A stretch of DNA of 64,000 bases, taken from assembly GCF_000237925.1 (NCBI RefSeq), contig NW_017386039.1, forward strand, positions 248,001 to 312,000, given 5' to 3'. The stretch's first letter is position 1. The number at the start of each line of letters is the position of its first letter. Position numbers and translations under genes: made by a program. Shown here piece after piece: positions 57,961-64,000 of the stretch. Source of the DNA: Schistosoma mansoni (lineage: Eukaryota; Platyhelminthes; Trematoda; Strigeidida; Schistosomatidae). Under the pieces are notes generated by a model. The model did no database searches. It was not told the DNA's origin and was given only the letters and a program-made list of their open reading frames with translations.

Positions 57961-60122
57961 TGTCAATCCCGAGAAGCCAAGTCGCAAAACCCTGACCTTT
58001 CTATAACCGATATTATCGACTGGACTTGTCTCGGTAATTTCATCTCGCTATCTTAATGTGGCATGGCACATTGAACGGCTACATGTGTGCCAAGTTCCTT
58101 TGTGCATTTGACTGTGCCATGTATTTTTGCATTACTAGCGGAGTCTCAGGCAAAAAGTACTTTCTTGATTAAGGCTCTTGATGTTTGGTCGATTTTTAAA
58201 ATCGTGCTCAATTATAACACTTATTGACACTGACAAGCCGCAGGTTAGCAATGAAGTACATAATGTTAGCAGTTATCATCCTTGTGCACCACAAAGCTTG
58301 TTTCTTATATTTTAAGATTTCTCACTCCTTGAGTCCTCATTATCAACATATTATAAATCTTAAGCAGATTATTTGAGGACATAGTCTGTAGCTGTTATAG
58401 CCCATTCAACCATATAACTCTTGCAATAATGCAAATCCTCTATTTCTTATTAAAATCTATTGGAACCCGAATGTGCATCTTGTTATATATAGTAGAAGTT
58501 ATAGAGGCATAAAAAGTTGTCCAACTGCTCAACAAAGAGCAGCATTCGACCCTCACGAGAACAGTTATGTCTACGTATCTGTATCTAGAAGAATGTACAT
58601 TAGGAACCAGGTAGAAGCTCTTGCAACCACGTTCGAACTAGACTTTTCTGACTGCAAGTGTTCAGTCTGTGAATAAATAGTTGGGAGATCATGAGCCTAA
58701 CACCAAATTGTTTAGATTCAAGCGTCTTAGTACGTGTATGGGCAGTTCGCGAAATTCGCCGCATAGAAATAACTCCTTTAGAATTCTTGTGGATACTTGA
58801 CAGAAGATTGACTTCTAGCGAACATTCACATACATTTGAAATTCACATACGAGACCCATTTCCGTGAACGGATCCTAACTAAATGATGTAAAGTGAGATC
58901 CAAGAACTAACTTTGAACGAAAAGCAACATTGCAAGGGTCATACTTTCTGGAGGACCTACGCACTACTAGATGCACACTTTGAGGAACAATCAGTACATC
59001 GTTTCTCCCACGAAGGTTGATAATCTTATATTGAGGACTGAAGGCCGACAGACTTCCCTAATAAGCTGTGGTGTCTAACCTTCTTGCAAGCCAATTGTTA
59101 GATGAGGATAAAGGGTGCTGAGTTGATTACTCGATAAGAAAACCTATATGATACAGGTTCCGTGTTCGCTCTTCATTTTCAAACTCCCCTACTGTCGACC
59201 TGACCTACTTGAAAGAGACATAGGACCAAAATTACTCCCAAGTACCCAATTTATCGAATTTACTTCACTACTTAATCTGGTGTAAGAAAGTAGAGGTAAA
59301 ATTGTGTATGGAGGGGAAGTCGTCATTCATCCATTTCCCAAGGTGTGTGTGTAACTTCATACAGAGGGTGGAAGCTTGGTCGCTAGTTTAAATTTCGATA
59401 GGTTTGTACACATGTTTGTATCTAGCTTGATAAATGCTCAACGCTCATAAGAGTCAGAATCCTTCTAGTTGCAACAGCACGCTAGCGAGTCGAGTTCATA
59501 TGTTTATGGCTCATTATCATAATAATCGGCTATACCCCTAAACCCCTACTTGACAAGATTAAGAGGACTAACACTTCTGTTATGATTGTCAACATTTGTG
59601 TTCAACATGTAAGTACGGATTTACACACAATCATAAACATTGACCCCAATTTAAACCAGTTTTCCAGAACGTCTAGGCAAGTTCGGGATGAACATGCAAT
59701 GTCATACCATCCATTGACCAGACTTTGACATGGCGTGAAGTAACACAGATCAGATAACACGTGCCAAACATAGCCTTGCATAACTCTGCAAAGTACTGAT
59801 TTTCATGAAGAGGATTAGGAACTTCTTTTCTTTCTGTCGACACATTTGAACAGGGATTCAGAAATCCTTGGATTTTTCAGCTTTAATTATAGTGATATAC
59901 GTGAGCTTAGTTTCCGGAGTAGTTTCAACCACGCTGACAGAAATAAACTTACATCTGTCTCGAACATATTCTGAATTTTTACGCCTTATACCTCTTAGGC
60001 TCTAGAAAAACTAAGTTTTAGTGAACATTGGTAGTTGAACTATTTACAATATGAATAGTATATATATATGACCGGTTTTTTGAAAATATTAACCACGACG
60101 TCAGTTGTTTGAATTTTGAGAA
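57961..60122. other. No gene confidently recognised
   Basis: 2.1 kb. One open stretch, 58473-58676 (CPTAQQRAAFDPHENSYVY then VEALATTFELDFSDCKCSVC), has a protein-like end but no known domain. 60058-60069 is a short TA run. Confidence 0.4.
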
Positions 60123-60496
60123 CTAGGCTGGCTCATCCCAGGTCTTATGCTTTTCTGAATTAAGGTTGACTATTCTTACATGAACTGCTTGGTATTTTTC
60201 ATTTTTGGGAGGGATAAGCATTTTACGATATTCCACGACGTCTCCCTCGATAGGCACGTATTCACCATCGATACTTTGGAAGCTTGTTACAATGTATGAC
60301 AAACTTACTCAAAAACATGTACAAAAAGGCAATCATCGCCGTTATCAGGTTTGATAAAACCATGTCCCTTATCACGACAGAAGCTAATTATTTTTCCAAT
60401 ACCGTACTCTCCTTTAAAGGCACCTTCTGACTGGGACTTGGTCCTGTTTCTTTTATGGTATATTGGGCTTGGGATAAGCATATGTGGAGGTTCCAT
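60123..60496 (-). CDS. CARHSP1-like: CARHSP1/CSDC2-like cold-shock domain protein, two exons
   Basis: Small host gene: exon 60496-60309, intron 60308-60274, exon 60273-60123, 112 residues. Members of this family bind RNA through one cold-shock domain and are calcium- and phosphorylation-regulated in animals; this function is inferred from the family. Residues 1-25 hold a Ser/Arg-rich leader IPSPIYHKRNRTKSQSEG, like the PSPLPTRRTRTFS phosphorylated region of CARHSP1. The domain has RNP1-like CRDKGHGFIKP and RNP2-like LFVHVF, then DIDGEYVPIEGD and MLIPPKNEKYQAVHVRIVNL, matching CARHSP1. The intron is 35 nt (GTAAGT...AAAG), a size typical of schistosome micro-introns. An alternative acceptor at 60283 (26-nt intron) stays in frame. 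The start is the first ATG after a stop-containing upstream stretch; more upstream coding sequence after a further intron is possible. Confidence 0.85.
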
Positions 60497-61079
60497 ACCA
60501 TACAATTGTAGCGGTTTGTGTCTAGTCAGAAGGTACTGTGTGTACTAGGCGAGCCTACAGATTGGCGTGAAGGCTGGAAAAAAGGATATAAAACGTGAGA
60601 CTACGACACAGAAACCCACATAATATACTTACATTCACTACCGAAAGCAAAAGACAACATCCACTAATAAAACAAGCTACATATTACAATTTTAAACATG
60701 TTCGGACAATTCAGACATTCTAACCCGTCAGCCAAAACGACTCTTAAATATTGGCGCGTATCGTTGCAATGCTCAATGATGTGGAAGCGTAAAACTATCA
60801 CACAATCGATCAAACGCCAAATTTCGCTTAGCAGAAATATCGAACTGTTTGTTCCTTTTCATCTCCATCTGTGTATTAGGTAGGCTTTCCCTGTTATTTG
60901 GAAGCATCACCTTTGATTTGCAACAGAACCAAGTATAAATGACTGACTTGCTTTCGCTGTTTCCAAACAAAAAAATTATAACCTAAATAACTGAATGTAT
61001 TTTCTCTTACTTGAAATGAGGCCAAGATTATTTGCTATTTTACTGCTTCTGTTAGAAACTATAAAACATACTCGTAAAA
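60497..61079. other. Flank of the CARHSP1-like gene, nothing recognised
   Basis: Should contain the promoter and perhaps a 5' exon of the cold-shock gene. An ATG with GTAAGT donor on the minus strand near 60660-60630 and a TTTTTTCCAG acceptor near 60580 are visible, but they do not give an open frame into the coding exon. Confidence 0.4.
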
Positions 61080-61335
61080 GTGAGTACTCGGCTCACTCGT
61101 AGGACTCCATGCGCAAAAATTACCCAAGAATCCTTCACGTAAAATTCACCAACACTGCCGACGTAGATGATGTTCTACTAGCAAGCCATTTTCTGAAATC
61201 TGAAGCAGATGTATAAATACTGCCTGATATTCCATATTCTGAGCCCAATCTCATCAGGAGAATCCCTAAGGAAACTCGCGAGTTCTTTCACGGAAGAAGC
61301 ATCATTGTACAAGGTGTCCCAGAAAACACGGCTTT
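61080..61335 (+). mobile_element. CR1-group ORF1 fragment
   Basis: The plus-strand frame reads PRILHVKFTNTADVDDVLLA, SHFLKSEADV, stop, ILPDIPYSEP and GRSIIVQGVPEN. The pattern of an RNA-binding ORF1 (VKFxNxxDVxxVL...SIVVxGVPE) fits CR1-type LINEs. Isolated, with at least one stop. Confidence 0.45.
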
Positions 61336-62290
61336 ATTATACAATAAGAGACGGAAAAAAGCTCAGAGGTTAAACGCCGCATTTTGGCATAGGTGGATAA
61401 GAGAATCTAGCTGTAAATAAATCCCCAATATCAATAGCTCATTAAGTGTTCGACATTGGATGCTGATCACGTTGTCTTAAGTGGACTTGTTTACCTGAAG
61501 GCTTTCGGTCATGCATCCGTACCAGATCACGTTTCGAACCAGCGTGGGACACTGCTCCTACGTTCACTAGCCAGATTACATTAAACGCTTCTCGATATAT
61601 TGATAACGTATCAAATATATCTTTCCGATCTCCTCGCATCTGACTTCTGATTTCATTTGGTTGGGGAAAGCTTCGTATATAGAAGGTGCTACTGGTAGCA
61701 GGTTGTAAAATCAGAATACTAGTCGTATCTTCAAGAATATCTACCGAGTCTCAAAACAAGAAATAAATGGTTGAACATACCCAAGAATTTACAACCGGGC
61801 GACCTAGTTCTCGTTAGTGGCGTTTAAACGAGTAGAAGTCTATTGTCTAAAGCCATTGTCGAACAGGTAAGCTATGGCCATGATGGACGAGTTCGTACAG
61901 CAAAGTCGAGAACGGCGAACGAAGAAATCTTTCGGAATTTACGAAACCTATGCTTACTTGAAGAAGCCGGTTATCTGATGGCGACAACGACGACCCAGGA
62001 CGATGTACGTGGTGCGCGTTTCGATGGGAGTGTAAAGTGAGATCGACAAACGAACTTACAAATGATAAGGCGAAATACTCACCACCACATTAACTTTCTT
62101 TTACCCTATATGATTGTATCTTGTTTATCCACCATTCACAATTTTATGTTCGTTCTAAAACAATATTCGCCTAGTCAACTCGTTTTTCCTATCCTCTAGT
62201 TACTGTTCGGTATGTTATTTATGTCTCTCCTTTTCCCTCTGTAATAGACTGTACTGTTTACTTGTATACTAACGTTGTTAATCTACATTT
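61336..62290 (+). mobile_element. BEL/Pao LTR element fossil, integrase end
   Basis: Remnant of a BEL/Pao element. 61340-61405 shows the FWHRWIRE motif and 61738-62040 the block with LQPGDLVLVSG-like sequence and YGHDGRVRTAKSRTAN, both typical of the integrase C-terminus of BEL/Pao (Sinbad-like) elements. The AT-rich sequence to about 62290 may be its 3' region. Broken and old. It is split by the solo Gypsy LTR at 61406-61733. Confidence 0.65.
61406..61733 (+). repeat. Solo Gypsy LTR inserted in BEL/Pao fossil
   Basis: 328 bp, similar along its whole length to the LTRs at 41219-41544 and 46213-46540 but more diverged. Flanked by a 4-bp direct repeat AGAA (61402-61405 and 61734-61737). No internal Gypsy sequence, so a solo LTR left after recombination between two LTRs. 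Confidence 0.85.
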
Positions 62291-62428
62291 TTAGAAACAG
62301 ATAAAGTTTATCGAGCCAAATATCTTACCTGTTCTGACTTTGGTCAATCAAGACTCTGTGCTCGACAGTCTAGAGAATAGCTTAGAGTTGCACCTGAAGA
62401 AATCGCTTTCTACATAAACGGCTTATAA

Positions 62429-64000
62429 GTGAACGACAGAAGTTTATCAAATAAAGTAGATGAGCATGAGCTTAGTAATGATAAAAATACTCATCTGATA
62501 AGAATATTTAGAATATGGATATCTTCTCAATCTACGAACCACAAGTTGACAGTACACGGGATTTCTATGCTTCTCAACAACAGAAAAATTGTTATGAGAG
62601 GCGAAGCAGCCTTGTACCTGCAATCTTGAAAGTAGATCAAGTGCACTACCAGGAATTTGCCAATGTTGATGAGTCAGCATGGTGCTCATTAAGATTGTTT
62701 AACACCCTGAGGTGTCTGGTTGGAATTATCGAAAGGAATCCCACTGCTGACAGCTAGTCTGACAATCGTATACTGGAAGGATTATACTGTTCTAATAGTC
62801 TCAGATTCACCCATATTCTGATTCTAAGAAGCTTGAATCACCTTTAAGTCAATTTCGCGAAACATATGTACATTAGTGGCGACCGCTCTTTTGAAGCTCG
62901 ACTCATCAACCTCATAGAACGTCTGTGATTATTCAAAAACGTCAAGTAAGAAACTCGTTGGAGAAACAATCTGATTCCATCAAGTGTTGACTGAGTATTT
63001 ACAAACGAAGAATTCCTAATTGACAATTTCTCAATCCTGATTCCCCTGGCGAAATACGATCACGCCCTCATGGCCTTCAATTTTATCGGGCAACGATAAA
63101 GTGCGACGCCTTACCGAAAGCAGGCGATGGAATTTCGAGCGGTTGGATGTAACACCTTCACAGGATAATCTACAGCAGTTGGACTAGGAAGTTCACCTTC
63201 TGACTGATGTGGACGTTCATTGGGGTTTCTTTTTGTTTACGATCTTATCTGCTACAACAAAGCCTGTCCTTCAAAATTTCCCTGAAAACTACTAGCACTA
63301 CTGAGAGCAATATGAAAATACTAGTGACAACAGCACATACAGGAAGTTCAAACAAGCAAGGAACCAATGCACAAAATCAATAAGAGAAGAAAGACCTCAG
63401 TATCAGACAAGGCTAACAAATGTGTTTGTCTCCAATTCGAATAGCTAATTCCGCCATTCATCTTCTCTTCGACAAGCCGAAAACACAGTTTTCCTACTGC
63501 TAGGTCCTGAAGGCCCAAACAACAACAACTGTCCCATACTAGTTATATCGAAAAAAGCTTCACCTTCAACTCAATAGGGTTCCCACAAGTTAACATGTAT
63601 GCTGGCTTGATGTATCGGAAACCACAGCATCTAAACAAAAACACCTTTTATGGCCGAGATATGGTCCATTCTATTATACCGAGGGAAGCAGCTTCAATCA
63701 TATCGACACTGCTTAGCGTGATGATCTTTTATTCACTAAGACGAGTTATGTTATCAGAAAATTATAGGCTGGATCACATTACACCAGTTTGCAGAAGAGC
63801 TTGACACAGCAAACCTTCAAGAGTCCGGCGAGTAGCACTTTCCTCTACACTGTCAAGAGTTAAGGAGTCCTTAATATGCGACAGTCTACACGACTATTTA
63901 CTATCCATTAGCTTCTGTTCACATGATCAGCACGGTTTCAGAAAGGAAAATCATCCTTGATCACAAGGGGATGGTTGGTGCCACATACCTTGAATTATCA
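62429..64000 (+). mobile_element. CR1-like LINE, endonuclease and RT start, cut by right window edge
   Basis: Endonuclease start NDRSLSNKVDE (62429), middle block NVDESAWCSLRLFNTLRCLVG (62650-62720), endonuclease end VFTNEEFLIDN and DHALMAFNF (about 62992-63095), then RT: FKQARNQCTKSIREE (63345), an ENYRLDHITPVCRRA block in place of DWRxAHITPVFKKG (63757-63801) and CDSLHDYLL...QHGFRKE (about 63878-63950). Several stops and frame changes make it dead. The catalytic RT motifs would lie beyond 64000. Confidence 0.7.

Noticed and set aside
62296-62418. A terminal host exon (acceptor TTTTTAG, 40 codons, TAA, AATAAA at 62450)
   Set aside because: It lies between a BEL/Pao fossil and the start of a CR1 endonuclease, no upstream exon was found, and the AATAAA falls inside the LINE frame.
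1-64000. CRISPR arrays, bacterial operons, riboswitches or prophage
   Set aside because: None seen. Introns, tRNA-headed SINEs and LINEs show a eukaryotic genome.

Overview
The window looks like schistosome (blood fluke, Trematoda) nuclear DNA. It is AT-rich, gene-poor and packed with LINEs of the RTE and CR1/Jockey groups. It carries tRNA-headed SINEs that contain a hammerhead ribozyme (the Sm-alpha type known from Schistosoma), a Ty3/Gypsy element of the CsRn1/Kabuki type with a tRNA-Trp primer site, and a host gene with a 35-nt micro-intron. The species cannot be named from the sequence alone. Two N-gaps (13601-14065 and 21083-21282) show that it is a draft assembly.

Layout. 1-13600 is a pile of LINE remnants: a CR1-like element cut by the left edge, an RTE endonuclease/RT-start fragment, a second CR1 element whose middle is replaced by a rearranged RTE element on the minus strand, and two pieces of PHD/ORF1-type CR1 elements. 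13601-22200 is a zone of small repeats: four hammerhead-bearing SINE copies (two of them head to head as a palindrome), two unnamed dispersed repeats (R1 and R2), and old Gypsy and RTE fragments. 22997-54379 holds one host gene on the plus strand, encoding a coiled-coil protein I cannot name. Five exons agree in splice sites and phase, and a sixth upstream exon is likely. Its introns contain a full-length but dead RTE LINE (31322-35050), further LINE pieces, and a second copy of the rearranged RTE element (41017-50436) into which a Gypsy element (41219-46540, two LTRs, 4-bp target duplication) has inserted. 54700-64000 holds more LINE ends, two copies of a roughly 510-bp internally deleted LINE derivative (a third copy is at 27977-28493), a small host gene for a CARHSP1-like cold-shock protein (60123-60496, minus), a BEL/Pao fossil split by a solo Gypsy LTR, and a CR1 LINE that runs off the right edge.

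How the parts relate. Only two loci look like host coding genes: the coiled-coil gene and the CARHSP1-like gene. Everything else recognised is mobile-element sequence in various states of decay. Nesting gives a relative order. CR1 elements were hit by RTE elements. The rearranged RTE element already carried its own inverted 3' end before the two copies separated. Gypsy then inserted into one copy, and a related LTR inserted into a BEL/Pao fossil. The most notable structures are the palindromic hammerhead pair, the LINE-derived short elements made of a LINE 5' end plus its 3' tail, and the two near-identical copies of a dead rearranged LINE exactly 38,430 bp apart.
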